NCBI RefSeq assembly: GCF_932294415.1
Contig: NC_065538.1
Location: 12,282,330-12,346,329, forward strand
DNA: 64,000 nucleotides
DNA from: Quercus robur
Lineage: Eukaryota; Streptophyta; Magnoliopsida; Fagales; Fagaceae
Direction of reading: 5' to 3'
Shown here piece after piece: positions 1 through 11,128 of this stretch; positions within the stretch are counted from its first letter, which is position 1, and the number at the start of each line of letters is the position of its first letter. A model generated the notes under the pieces. It worked only from the letters and a program-made list of their open reading frames with translations. It ran no database searches and was not told where the DNA came from. A program made the position numbers and the translations under genes.

Positions 1-80
1 ACTCAATTCACTGCATTAGCACATGCATCATGACATTTTAACTTGTTCATGCATCATATAGATTTTGATTTTTTTGTTGT

Positions 81-98
81 TTTTGTGCTAACCTGCAG
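81..98 (+). promoter_or_regulatory. Putative 3' splice acceptor in the ORF2 leader of E
   Basis: A T-rich run is followed by an AG at 97-98, 67 bases before the ORF2 start codon at 166. The donor would be left of the window. The ORF2 leaders of elements B and D have the same layout with both splice ends visible, which is the reason for this call. Confidence 0.35.
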
Positions 99-165
99 AC
101 TGCCTTTGGTTTTTGTTTTATGGTTTTGTTCTTTCGCTCTGTGTTTTGATCCTTATCTTAGCACC

Positions 166-1245
166 ATGCCTAGGAAAACTAGAGCTAATAGGACCACTTC
201 CACTTCCTCTGTGTCTCCACCTAGAGTAGAGCTGTTTAAGAATGATAAGTGTAGAGAAGCCTATGACACCTTGATCTGTAGGCGTAAGATCTGGTCTGAG
301 CGAGCTGTTGTGTTAGATGCGCTTGATCCGGCCATTAGGGCTAATTTTGAGTCTAGGGGTTGGTTGCCTCTCGTATAGATAGATAATCCACCTTCGACCG
401 CCCTGATTAAAGAGTTCTATGCGAATCTCTCTTGCCACATCTATGATTCCAACACCCTTGTTAGGAGTTGGATACGAGGTGTAGAGTTCACCATTACCCC
501 TTGGGTGGTGGCTGATGCTCTAGGGGTGCCGGTAGTTCGGGATGCTGTCTATCCCTATGAGGAGTCACCCTCTTTAGATGTAGTCATGTCTTACATCACT
601 GGGTCATCTATCCAGTGGGGTTCTGATCCTTGGATCACGTCCGCTGAGCTTACTGAGACTGCCTATCTCCTTTTTAGGATTGCGTGTCATTCTGTGTGGC
701 CTATCTCTCACTTCCACACCATCCCTTTAGAGTGATGTGTGTTTTTGTACGCCTTAGCTTCTGGAGCGTCTATCAGTTTTCCTCACTTGTTCCTTCGTTC
801 TTTGAACGAGGTTCATAGGAGTTCTGCCGTAGGGCATGCGCTGATTCATCCTATTTTCATTCATAGGATTCTGCTCTATTTGGGTTTAGATGGTTTTCCG
901 TCAGGTGAGCCTGTTCATGTGATAGCTCCTATAGGTGCCACATTTCTTCGTCAGAGGGCTGCTCAGTTGAAGGGTCCTCCTTCTCGTCCTAGAGGTGTGT
1001 CGTCTAGTAGTGTTCCCCCTCCTCCCTCTTCTACAAGTACAGATGCTGCTGAGCCTTCAGGTGCTGCTGCTGATGCTGATGCTGCTGTTCCCTCACCGAC
1101 TGCTACGGATGATTCGGACATTCGTCGCACGTTAGATCATCTCTTGACCATTCAGGCGGCTCAAGGACAGATTTTGGTGGACGTGCTTGATGAGATCCGT
1201 GCCTTGCGTGCGGAGTTGGCGCAGTTTAGACCACCTCCCTTTTGA
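166..1245 (+). pseudogene. ORF2 of element E, plant transposon-protein family, two in-frame stops
   Basis: One reading frame of 359 codons runs from the ATG at 166 to the stop at 1245. It is interrupted only by TAG at 376-378 and TGA at 733-735. The product would start MPRKTRANRTT. It carries the family block around 'LIKEFYANLS' and 'WIRGVEFTITP', the segment 'VIAPIGATFLRQRAAQLK', a Ser/Pro/Ala-rich linker, and a C-terminal helical segment (ILVDVLDEIRALRAELAQF) that could form a coiled coil. I assign it to the 'putative plant transposon protein' family seen as an extra ORF in plant LTR elements. Its biochemical role is unknown. It resembles the T copy most closely (2886-3982), and the B and D copies more distantly. 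Confidence 0.75.
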
Positions 1246-1783
1246 TGATGGATTTCTTGTGTGCCCTTTGGCATTCCGTCACAAAAAGGGGGAGTACTTG
1301 TGGAGTTTGCTTTTAGGGGGAGATTTTTGTTTTTGGTTGGAGCTTGTGGAGTTTTTAGATTGTATCTAGGTGCTTCACTATGTACTTAACATTTTTAACT
1401 CTTTCCTTGTTTTTAGGGGATATTCATGTTAGGGGGAGTTTTATGTTTTTGTTGGTACTTTATTTGTTTCTTGTTTCAAACTGCTTATTGATTTATATTC
1501 ATGAGTTATTCATTGATATATGTCTTTATTTGTGTGTTGTTTGAATTCAAGAAGTTATTTTGTTTACTTGTATTTTTTTCCACACATGCGGTTATGCATT
1601 TTGTTTAGTGTTTCAGGAAATATACAGGTTGATTCAATTGAGCTGCTGTCTACACTTGCAACTGATGGATAGTAGTTAGGATTGAATTTTTGTTTATGAG
1701 CATTATTTTGTAAAGGGCTTTTTCATGTTGTAAACTTTGAGCTTATATGTTGTGTTTTGTCATAGATTGCCAAAGGGGGAGTT
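1246..1783 (+). other. Non-coding 3' region and polypurine tract of element E
   Basis: No coding sequence is seen between the ORF2 stop and the LTR. The stretch is T-rich with scattered 'agggggag' runs. It ends in the purine tract AAAGGGGGAGTT (1772-1783) directly before the LTR, the expected primer for plus-strand DNA synthesis. Confidence 0.7.
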
Positions 1784-2633
1784 TGTTAGGTTCTAAAGTT
1801 TAGGACTTTATGTATTTTAGAACTCTAATGTGTAATGTTGGCAAACCATGATCAAAACAATGTGTTTAGAAGTGTTTAAAGCTAGCTCAAAGTTGTATGT
1901 CAATGTAAAGTTGGAATCGAGTGTAAAGCAGAAAGCAGTGTGGCTTTCGGCCTGGCTCGATCGATCGAAGCTTAGGCTTGACCGATCGAACGTCGGGCAG
2001 ATTGCTTTTCTGCAGATTCGTCCAACTCAGCCCTATGTGTTTAAAACATTTTTAGGGTTCCTTATTTGTCCTAAGTATAAAAGGCAAACCCTAGCCACGT
2101 TTTAGTGTTGCTCATATTGCGGTTTGTGTAAATCTCTTGTGAGATCTAGATGAGCTTTCCTTTACACAAACTTAGGGTTTTCAAGGAAGAGACATTCTCT
2201 AAACCTTGATGATCAAAACAGTTGCTGCCATTAAAGCTTAAAGAATACATAAGCGGGGGTGCTTGTAGCTGGTGGGAATCCAAAGAAAGAAGGAGTCCGT
2301 GGATTCGGAGCTTGCACGTGGTCGTGTCAGTAAGTTCTACTGGTTGGTAGCATTAGGAAGTCGAGCGGGGGTGCTTGTAAGTCCTTTTGTATGAATTTCG
2401 ATTCTTTTTGATAGTAGATTCAAGTTTACCTTGAGGATAGCTAGGTCAAATCCTCCCCAGGTTTTTACCGGTTTGGTTTCCTGGGTGATCATATCGTGTG
2501 TTATTTATTTTCCGCTGCTTTGCATGATTTGATCTTTATTATTGTGATAACCTAGACTTGTTAATCTGACTAAGTAACAACTTGGCTAATTAACTAGGTT
2601 TAATCAATTGTTTAAGGGGTCTAAAAACTGTCA
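1784..2633 (+). repeat. 3' LTR of element E
   Basis: The 850-bp LTR has TG...CA ends and is preceded by a polypurine tract. A TATA box (TATAAAAG) lies at 2076-2083. A cluster of TCGATCGA-type motifs lies at about 1956-1996, 80-120 bp upstream of the TATA box. The LTR end is related to those of T and C (shared 'tagttaattagccaag'-like and GGGGTCT segments). Confidence 0.8.
1956..2083 (+). promoter_or_regulatory. LTR promoter of E: TCGATCGA motif cluster and TATA box
   Basis: The cluster contains overlapping CGATCGA copies plus CCGATCGAACG. TATAAAAG follows at 2076. The same motif type occurs in the LTRs of C and in its internal region. Confidence 0.5.
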
Positions 2634-4150
2634 AAGACATATACCATGAATAACCTCATAATATAAATCAATAACCAATGTATCATATGTGAAACAAGAA
2701 ATAATAAAAGAAATAAAAAAATATAGTGTCTCCCCCTAACATACACAACCCATAAATGATAAATACATCAAAAGCCAAAACAAAGTACATGAAGCTCCTA
2801 GATACAATCTAGTTCCAAAACAAAAACTCCTCCTATCAACATGCAAATGTACTCTCCCTTTTTGTGATGAATTGTCAAAGGGCAATCATGACTCATCATC
2901 AAAAGGTGGAGGCTGTGGAGTAGATCCTCTAGTACTCGCCAAATCTACTCGTAAAGCCTGAAGCTCAGTGAGCACATCCAAAAGAAGCTGACCATGCGCC
3001 ACTTGAACCGTCATGACAATGTCCAGCATACTCCGTATAGAAGAATCGCTCGATAAAGAAGCCGGAGGCTCAACAACAGCTGTAGGGTCTACAAAATCCT
3101 CAACAGTGGGGTCACCAGAAGTAGGAGGCCTAGATGCACCTGTAGAAGACTCAACTCTAAGGCGTTTAGAGCTAGCTTTCAACTGAGCTGCTCTTTGCCT
3201 AAGAAAGGTGGCACCTATAGGAGCTATAATATGTACGAGCTTAGATGCGGGAAAATCCTCTAAACCTAAATCCAACAAAATCCTATGAATAAAAATCGGA
3301 AAGAAAAGAGCATGAGATTTTGCACTACTCCAATGAACCTTAACAAGAGATCAAATGAAAAGAGTAGGAAAAGTCATAGGAGCGTCAGTAACAAGAGCAT
3401 ACAAAAATGTACATCTCTCAATGGGAATAGTGTGAAGATGAGAGATAGGCCAGATGGAGTGATAAGAAATTCAGAAAAACAAATAATTGAGCTCAGTAAG
3501 CTCATGGGATGTGACATAAGGATCAGTACCCCAGCTAATGGTAGTACTGGTGATGAAAGACATAATGTCATCAAGAGGAGGGGTCTTAGTGTAAGGGTAC
3601 ACATGCTGCTGTACCAAAGGTACACCAAGAGAAAAGGCCATTACTACTGGAGTAATGACATACTCTTCACCCCTTATCCGACTTCTCATATACTGAGTGT
3701 TGGAATCATCGGAGTGTACAGAGAGGTTCGAATAGAACTCTCTAATTAAAGCAGCCGAAGGAGGATGCTCAATCTCTAAGAGTGGTAACCGGCCCTACGC
3801 TCAAAGTTCCTATGTATATCCAGATCTAAATCATCTAATATGACCTTACGCTTAACCTAGACTGACCTAAAAATGTTTAGCTTCTCATAGGTTTCTTGAT
3901 TTTTCGCAGTTCTAAACCTATCACTCTCGAAAGTCGAGGTAGAGGGAGTGGTGGTTTTCTTTGCTCTAGTCTTTCTAACCATGATGCCAAGGGTTGGAAA
4001 GGAAAGACAAAAATAGAAAACAAAGAAAACAAAAAACCAAGGGCAAACTACATTAGAGAGGGTTAGAGCACAAAAAAATATAGAAAATAACAATCCATAT
4101 GATGCATGCTCTAATGCATTGAAATTTGTTCAATTTTACTTTATAAACCA
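2634..4150 (-). mobile_element. Element T, distal fragment (ORF2 and 3' non-coding)
   Basis: This minus-strand copia fragment holds ORF2 (3982 down to 2886) and about 250 bp of downstream non-coding sequence, and is then cut by the insertion of E at 2633/2634. On its other side it is interrupted by B at 4150/4151 and resumes at about 9306. The T 3' LTR is not in the window, since it would lie beyond E. Assignment of both pieces to one element is inferred from order, orientation and collinearity with C. Confidence 0.6.
2886..3982 (-). pseudogene. ORF2 of element T, frameshifted
   Basis: The start codon is at 3982 (product begins MVRKTRAKKTTT). Recognisable pieces lie at 3982-3857, 3689-3471 and 3278-2886. 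They fall in two frames, so there is at least one frameshift between 3857 and 3689, and the piece at 3471 ends in a stop. The C-terminal piece has the same 'HIIAPIGATFLRQRAAQLK' block as E, then an acidic/Pro linker and a helical tail. Just upstream on the minus strand, an AG at 4049-4048 after a pyrimidine-rich run could be the acceptor of a leader intron. It is non-functional as it stands. Confidence 0.7.
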
Positions 4151-5162
4151 TGATAGGCCAAGAATGTATTGACCCATTGTGATGAATTAACCAATTAATT
4201 AGCCAAGTTAATTAATTAATTCAACTAGCATGCAATAAGCGTGGTAGCACAAACAAATTATCAATTAAACTAAATGTAACGGAGAATAAACTTGACACAG
4301 GTGATTTGTTTACAAATGGGGAAAACGTATATGGCAAAAACCTCATCGGGTGATTTTAAGGTCACCATTCTCGAGAATCCACTATTACCAAAACAAGCGG
4401 TTATAAGTAAAGGAATCCTAGTACCTTATACCAACCTACATTTGAACCCTTACCTCAATACCCAATTGGACTTGTTTTGTAGTGACAATCTCTCTTTTTC
4501 AATGCACGGCTTCCAGTACGTGACTAACCAATTATGCAGATCCCAGTACGCGATTTTAATCACCAACTAGAGAAGGTTGTTGGCTGCAAAGTTCTTCAGT
4601 TCATCACACAATGAAAATCGAGAAGCTCCTTGGTTACAAAACCCTACGGTGCACAAACACAGTAGCTTCTTCACAAGAAACAAACTACGGCAAATTCTGT
4701 TTTCGGTAACAATTTGCTTGAACAAACTTTGCTCAACACTTGTGCAACTTGTTCCACCTTTGACGGCCCTTAAAATAATCATTTTATATGTTTAGGATTG
4801 TGAGAAAAGAAAGCTCAAACATACAATCATGGATTGAATGAAAAACAGTCCTAAAAAACTGAACTTTATAAACCTCGACAGATACTTATCTGTCGAGCAG
4901 CTGTCGAGCCACAGGCCGGAACAGCTCTTCAAGGCTCGATAGATTGCTAGCTGTTGAGCTTTAATGAATAGCACTTTTCACACTAGAATCTTGGATAGAC
5001 TTGCATGGCTTTAACACTTGAATTTGAAATCTTATTTCTTGAAGTATTAAACACATCCTAGATCTACCCAAATACAAGTAAAGTGCGTTTTGTCAAAGGA
5101 TTAGCCAATTACATAAAATAGTGACATATATTCCTAACAAGTGAATCACATATGTCCTAACA
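4151..5162 (-). repeat. 3' LTR of element B
   Basis: This is a 1,012-bp LTR on the minus strand (TGTTAGGACATATG ... CCTATCA). The minus-strand purine tract AAAGGGGGAGAT sits directly to its right (5163-5174), so it is the 3' LTR of an element whose body lies to the right. The same family occurs as solo LTRs at 32,245, 34,047 and 37,061. A minus-strand TATA box (CATATAAAAT) is at 4781-4790, and a TCGACAG/CTGTCGAG motif cluster at 4874-4960 lies about 85-170 bp upstream of it. Confidence 0.85.
4781..4960 (-). promoter_or_regulatory. LTR promoter of B: CTGTCGAG motif cluster and TATA box
   Basis: Several CTCGACAG, CTGTCGAGC and CTCGATAG motifs (4874-4960) precede CATATAAAAT (4790-4781) on the minus strand. 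Equivalent clusters are at the same place in the three solo LTRs of the family and upstream of ORF2 in B. Confidence 0.5.
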
Positions 5163-5716
5163 ATCTCCCCCTTTGGCAATTCGTGACAAAACCACAACTA
5201 ACAAATGAGATATGAGAGAAGTCATAAATCACTCAACTCATATTCACTTGTTGAATACAATAAAATCTATCTTAACACAAACTCTTGAAAAACTTTGTAA
5301 GAAGATTCTATGGAAAGAAGACTTTGACAACCTGTATTTCTAAAACACTTTAAACAAAACTCATCACGACATCTTAGTGTGAAACAGAAATAATAGATTG
5401 CATACATAATATAAGAAACTTGTGTATAAAGAAAGAAAAGAAATAACACATGGAGAGATAGGTGAAAAGAAAAACATACATCACTATATAAGGAATATAA
5501 GAACAATGTATGTCAATAATGGTCACAAGACCCATGTACAAGAATAATGTATCTCAAATAGAGAGAAAGAAAAAATACATCAAGTCCTCACTACATCCCT
5601 TAATGTGCACTCTCCCCCCAACAAAAATCTCCTATACTAACCCTCCCCCTAACTATGACTACTCTCATAACCAAAATTATCCCCATTTTTGTCATGAATG
5701 ACAAAGGGTAAGAGTG
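5163..5716 (-). other. B 3' non-coding region
   Basis: Between the purine tract (5163-5174) and the ORF2 stop there is no coding signal, only A-rich sequence with several 'ctccccct' runs (GGGGGAG on the minus strand). Confidence 0.6.
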
Positions 5717-6873
5717 TCAAGTAGACATTTCGTCAGTGCCGGAAGAGCTAGCATCTCCATCCTCATCATTATCATCATCGTCGGAGTCGTCATCATCCTC
5801 AGATGTCTTAGATGCCTTAGGAGGAGGATAGAGAGACTCCACAAAGCCACCAAGGCGAGCCTGCCATCTAGCAATACGGCCAACACGGGTGTTAACTTGA
5901 TACAACTCAGTAGAGAGTGTATCAAGGCGAGCATCCATGCGCCGAAGTTGTGCCATGATCGCGTCCAGAGCCACAACTGCTATTGAAGTAGAGGGAGCGG
6001 AGGTGGATGGAGCTGAAGGAGTGGGAGGAGCTACCGTACTGGATCACCTCAAACGAAATTGCGCCTTCATTTAACAGTAGTGGCGTCAATGGCACAAATC
6101 ACGTGGAAGTCGAAAACGGGAAAGGGAACAGAAAAATGGCGTAAGATCCTCGTGATAGCGGACAGGAAGATGAGCTTATCACAGGACGCCGTATTCCTAT
6201 AGACATCTATGATAGAAAGAATGAAATGAGAGGGAAAATCTATAGTGAGATGCTCTATCAAAGAAAGCAAAAATTGAGCACGGGGCTTGGTAATAGAGTT
6301 ATAATGAGAAAAGGGACGAAGAACAAAAGTCATAACCATGTTCAAAAACCGAGAGCCTTTAGCAAAGGCCGAACAGTAGGTGAACTGACGCTCACCCCAA
6401 TCAAAAGGGTGCTCACAAAAAGCAGAATTAAGCTCGTCTTTGGACATAGTCCTCAGATGCTCACAATTGGGGTAGTTATCTACCCTCGGGACATGGAGCA
6501 CATCGAATACAATATCCGATGTGACAACCATGCGCGTACCTCGTACGCAAGTAACAAAAAGAGGTACTGAATAATCAAATCCATGCATGTTGGAGTAAAA
6601 CTCCTGGATCAGCACGGATGGACAAGTTACCGGGACGTCACACAATGACTCCTAACCCCGACTGTGAATGACAGTGGGTAGGTCAGTGTCGGAGAAGTTT
6701 GACAAAATGACTTGGCATTTCGAATGAACGCCTCGTCTAGAAAAGTTATCCGAGAAGTCCTTTTGGGCTTGCCCATTATGGAACTGAATAGAAGAGGGGG
6801 TGAGATCAGAAGAAGAAGATGCCCCAAAACATAGAGGGTTCTGGGACGGAGTGAATTTACGTTTTGGTGCCAT
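5717..6873 (-). pseudogene. ORF2 of element B, plant transposon-protein family, broken
   Basis: The start is the ATG at 6873 (MAPKRKFTPSQNP), 17 bases after a likely splice acceptor. The frame has a TAG at 6654-6652 and continues to about 6067. A frameshift there and a stop shortly after precede the C-terminal part, which is open from 5974 to 5717. Family signatures are 'LIQEFYSNMHGF', a following 'VRGTRMVVTSDIV' block and 'AQFLLSLIEHLTIDFPSHF'. The C-terminus has a heptad-like helix and a long Asp/Glu/Ser acidic tail. The length is about 385 codons against 358 for the intact D copy. Function is unknown. Confidence 0.75.
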
Positions 6874-6889
6874 GACACACTAATGTGAA

Positions 6890-7288
6890 CTAGAGACTGA
6901 AGGGGGGGAGGGAGAAAGAAACACTCAAAAAAGTCCCAAAACAGTTCAAATGTATCAAAATATATTGAAAAGAGAGTACGTATGCATGGGAATGCATGAA
7001 CATGTGACATGCAAAGGAAAATTGCATCATGGGCTCAACCTAATCCAATCCTACCAGCACATAATCAGATAACATATATAACATGCATTTAAATGCATGA
7101 AAATATAGTTAGAATGCACATGAGATGCAATGTATGAAGTTTTTAAGATCAAATCTTCAAAACCCATCCCAAAATTTTTGCAAAAACCTCTTTGATTTTG
7201 AAAAACCCCAAAATATTCAAAAATCCCAAAAACTTAGGTTAAAAAAAAAATCATGAGATGCATGAATATGAGGGATTTAGACACTTAC
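6890..7288 (-). other. Putative intron in the ORF2 leader of B
   Basis: On the minus strand a strong donor-like sequence (CTTG|GTAAGTGTC) starts at 7288, and a pyrimidine-rich acceptor (CTTCAGTCTCTAG) ends at 6890. The ORF2 ATG follows 17 bases later. The intron would be 399 bp. Element D has the same arrangement. Confidence 0.5.
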
Positions 7289-7426
7289 CAAGTGAAGAAT
7301 AACTTGATCTAGGCCAAAAACACCTTGAGGAAGAAGTTTGGAGTGAGTGAGAGAGGTTTGGGAGGTGAAAGGACACGGACATATCAAGAGAGATTGAGGA
7401 AACTGAAGACCGGATCGCGCTAATCC

Positions 7427-7694
7427 TATATATAGGAGTTCAGTAAATCTCTACAGATAGCAGGTGTCAAGAGGTGTTGAGCTTTAAAAAGCTTCGACAG
7501 ATGCATTTATCGAGCAGGTATCCACAGTAAAACAAGCTTAATGGATCGAGGTAGCTATCGAGGAGCTATTGAGGGGACAAAAACTTTCTTCATTGATCCA
7601 CCTAGCTATTGAGAGGTGTTGAGATTGCGATAAAAAGCAATTGAAGAGCTCGATAGATAAGCCAGGTATCGAGAGGTGTCGAGGAGCTGTCGAG
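7427..7694 (-). promoter_or_regulatory. Putative internal promoter for ORF2 of B
   Basis: A TATATATA core lies at 7427-7434, about 140 bp upstream of the leader-intron donor. Upstream on the minus strand (7494-7694) is a cluster of TATCGAG, GTCGAGG and TTCGACAG motifs, the same type found upstream of the TATA box in the LTR of this family. The order cluster, TATA, exon, intron, ORF2 reads like a separate transcription unit. This is inference from sequence only. Confidence 0.45.
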
Positions 7695-8724
7695 GTTGCT
7701 TTAAAATAGTTTTTCAAGAAGAGAAAAACACAGGTATGAATGCAATCAAACATACAACTCAATAAAGGATCCAAACAACATTTTGATCTCTCAAAAACAT
7801 CTCTCAACAAAAAAATGTAAAGCATTTTGATCCCAAAAGACACACACACTAAACAAGTCTAACCAATTTTATATTTCAAAAACAAGTCAAGACAGTTTAG
7901 TGAGCATACATTAACACATGTAAACCTTGTGATGGCCAAATCACATTATACCTGCACATGTATCAAGAGTAGTAAAGAATATTGCGTGTTGTGTGTGAAA
8001 AACATCGCAAGATTGCATAAGTGTCTACATGTTATGACGATTTGAGATATGAGAAAATCATTTTAATTCACACACAATCATAACTATTTGATGGGGACTA
8101 TCACCTTCGAGGTACATCTTATAATTCCCACATCTCCTAGATGACACGCTTGCAATCATAATTAAAGCATTTTTATTCTTTTTTCTTTTATTTTCTTTGC
8201 ATATTTTTCATTTTAAGCAAATCATGCATGGGCATATAAAAGAGAGAAAAGAAATACCCAATGATGTTAAGCTTTTGACATTGCACTTTTGCTATGCCGA
8301 AGCATACAGATGTCATTTTATGATTGGCTGGCAACAGTGGTGAAATGGTTATTTATGCCTTTCTCTTAGGATTTTCTAGTCCTTCTCGTCAAAAATACGA
8401 GTGTTAAGTATGAGAGATCACTTAACCTTACTCATCACAAACACGAGCCACAAAGCTCACTTGCTTAGTTGTGCATAGAGATGCTCATCTAAGTTATAAA
8501 TAATACAAAGTTTAGAAAACTTTGTTTCAATGGCCATCTAAGGTACACAAGTACCAATGTATACATAACACACTGTTTTTGTATTTTTCAATTTTTTTTT
8601 GAAATTTTTATATGAAAACAAAATAAACCAAAACTAAAAAGAAAACAAACAAAAACAAATTAAACAACGCAATGAATAAAACTAGATGCAAATGCATGAG
8701 GAAGAAGGAAGAGAGGAAGAGATC
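7695..8724 (-). other. B internal non-coding region
   Basis: This AT-rich stretch has no coding signal. It shares segments with the T (9.5-10.1 kb) and C (18.3-19.0 kb) internal regions, for example around 'tctcctag' and 'cttgcaatcat', showing common descent of the non-coding part. Confidence 0.5.
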
Positions 8725-9305
8725 AATCCATGGAGATGACACCAATGTCTTGGCGAAGGAATTCAAACCGTTTGCTGTCAAGAGGTATGGTAAACAAATC
8801 AGCCTCTTGATCATCAGTGTGAATAAACTCAAGAGTAAGAGTACCATCTTCGACAAGCTCCCTAATGAAGTGATGTCGAATCTCTATGTATTTAGTTCGA
8901 GAATATTGAACTGGATTCTTAGAGATGTTGATAGCACTAGTATTGTCACAGTAGATGGTAAGATGTTCTTGACAAATACCATAATCATGGAGGAGTTTTT
9001 ACATCTATAGAAGTTGGGTGCAATAGCTACCAGCAACAATGTACTCAGCTTCTGTAGTGGATAATGAGATGAAATTTTGCTTTTTGCTCATCCAGGAGAC
9101 AAGATTATTACCCATATAAAAACAACTCCCCGATATAATCTTTCTATCATTAGCATTCCCAGCCTAATCAGTGTTAGAATACCCAGCTAAGACATCATTT
9201 GTATCCTTGCTATACCACACACCAAAGTCGGTAGTGGTTTTGATATACTTTATGATTCTTTTAAAAGCAGTCATATGAGACTCTTTTGGGATTAGCTTGA
9301 TATCG
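8725..9305 (-). pseudogene. RNase H end of the B copia polyprotein
   Basis: The minus-strand translation shows the C-terminal part of a copia RNase H: 'YCDNTSAINISKNPVQ', then 'IRHHFIRELVEDG' and 'LEFIHTD'. The matching block in T is at 10,500-11,100. The fragment begins mid-domain at the T junction (about 9305). The longer plus-strand frame over the same bases is only a shadow. Confidence 0.7.
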
Positions 9306-10289
9306 GAAAAATGAGATTTTTGAAAAACAGAGCAATTTTATGCAGAAACTCCTCAAATCACAATATTTCATGAATAAAATGTATGAGTATGAGATTAAAA
9401 GTTTTTCAAAAACATTTGAATTCAGCCCAAATCTTCCAAAAACAAGTTTTTCAATTAATTTGTCCTCAAAACTCAAACATTAAACATATTTTGCATTAAA
9501 ATCAAGGAACATATAATCTTGGATGGCTACAACAAAATCACACACAATATCATGTACTAAGTTTAGCAAAGAATAACTTGTGTAGTGTATGCAACTAGCA
9601 ATAGCTTGAAATACATGTGAGGTGATATATAAATAGTAATCAATCACAATTTCTACAAAATTCATCACATAAGTTTGAAAGAGATTATCACCTAAAGAGT
9701 TACATCATATTACTCTCACTTCTCCTAGAAAACAAGCTTGCAATCATGTAAGTTTCTTGTTTTGCCTCATAATGTATACACCAATTTTATTTCATTGTGA
9801 CATCTTTATTATAGCCCAATAATGTACACACCAATTTTAGTTTTAATCCAAAGCTACACCTTATTTTCCTTTTGTGTATGTGCTACACTTTCTCGAGTAC
9901 AAAATCTTATGATATGCACTAAGGTGTTCATGATTGGCTAGTAAACAGTGGTGAGATGATTATTTATGCATTTCTCATTAAGTTCTAGTCCAAATAATCA
10001 AAAGCATGTGACTTCAAAATCAAGATCATGAGATCAAAAACTATAAACAATTCCCACACAGCATGCACTACATAGCTAAAACTAGCAAAGTGTAGTAAAA
10101 TAAGCTCATCCAAGCTAAACAAGGTACACAAGCATGTTATGTAAAGATAATATGGCCAGCCTTGATTACAAATTCAAGAAAAATAATACAAAACACATTT
10201 TTCCTTCCTTCCTTCCCTTATTTTTATTTTTAAAAGGAATAACAAAAACAACCTATCATGAAATGCATGAATGTTATGCAATGCAAATC

Positions 10290-10342
<53 letters not shown>

Positions 10343-10439
10343 AGCAAAAGAAGAATGGTTACAAAGAATATTTAGATGAAGCACAAGGATCAAAAGAGCC
10401 AAGGATGACTAGGGACACAAAATCACACCAATTACTTGA
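9306..10439 (-). other. T internal non-coding region with a long A tract
   Basis: No coding signal is seen. The stretch is collinear with C at about 18.2-19.0 kb. An uninterrupted run of about 49 A (10,293-10,341) lies in the middle and interrupts an otherwise ordinary sequence. Confidence 0.55.
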
Positions 10440-11128
10440 CGAAGTGTCTCAAACTTACTTCTATCAAGAGGTTTGGTGAAGATGTAAGCATTCTATCATT
10501 CAGTCGGGATATATTCAAAAACCACAATCTTTCTTTCAACCAAATCCCTAATAAAGTGATATGTAATCTCTATGTGCTTAGTCTTAGAGTGTTGGACAGG
10601 GTTCTTAGAGATATTGATAGCACTAGAATTATCACAATAGACAACCATGATGTCTTGTGATATCTCATAATCACTTAAAAGCTTTTTCATCGAAAGAAAC
10701 TGTGAATAGCAACTTCCAGTAGTAATATATTCTGCTTCTACAGTAGACAGAGAGACAGAATTTTGCTTTTTACTCATCCAAGCAACAAGATTGGCCCCTA
10801 CATAAAAACACCCACCAATGGTACTTTTTCTATCGTCGGCATTGCCAGCCCAATCTGAATCTGAGTATCCAACAAGAGACAAATTTGACTCTTTTCTATA
10901 AAACAATCCATAATCACAAGTTCCACTAACATATTTTATGATTCTTTTAACAACATTCAAACGTGAAACCTTAGGATTAGATTGAAACCTAGAACATACA
11001 CCAACACTAAAAGCAATATCAGGACGACTTGCAGTTAAATACAAAAGACAACCAATCATGCTTCTATATAATGAAATATCAACAGCCTCACCCGAAGGAT
11101 CATTGGTTAGCTTTGCATTAGTAGCCAT
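10440..11128 (-). pseudogene. RNase H domain of the T copia polyprotein
   Basis: The frame from 11,128 contains copia RNase H landmarks: 'SLYRSMIGCLLYLTASRPD', 'GYSDSDWAGNADDRKST', 'SLSTVEAEYI' (acidic catalytic residues D, E, D) and 'VYCDNSSAINISKNP'. It joins the RT part by a frameshift near 11,110-11,130, so the polyprotein is broken. The lineage resembles SIRE/Maximus-type copia, consistent with the extra ORF2. Confidence 0.85.

Larger units (their letters stand above)
1..2633 (+). mobile_element. Element E: 3' part of a copia-type LTR retrotransposon
   Basis: The window opens inside a plus-strand LTR element. Visible in order are an ORF2 leader, a broken ORF2 (166-1245), a non-coding stretch, a polypurine tract (about 1772-1783) and a 3' LTR (1784-2633). 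Gag, pol and the 5' LTR would lie left of the window. The LTR starts TGTTAGG and ends CTGTCA. The five bases after it (AAGAC, 2634-2638) are the expected target duplication, but the other copy is out of view. E sits in the 3' region of the minus-strand element T, so the two ORF2 genes face each other tail to tail. Assignment to copia rests on the ORF2 type and the shared layout with T, B and D. Confidence 0.8.
4151..9305 (-). mobile_element. Element B: 5'-truncated copia-type retrotransposon
   Basis: The minus-strand order is RNase H end of pol (9305-8725), long non-coding region with an internal promoter, leader intron, ORF2 (6873-5717), purine tract and 3' LTR (5162-4151). The element begins abruptly inside RNase H at about 9305, where T sequence starts. 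The 5' LTR, gag and most of pol are therefore missing and no target duplication can be checked. Insertion into T is inferred from position. Confidence 0.75.

Noticed and set aside
8672-9010. Plus-strand frame of 112 codons
   Set aside because: It is the opposite-strand shadow of the B RNase H. The same shadow appears over T at 10,436-10,660.
10134-10479. Frames with long poly-lysine
   Set aside because: Produced by the A tract at 10,293-10,341.
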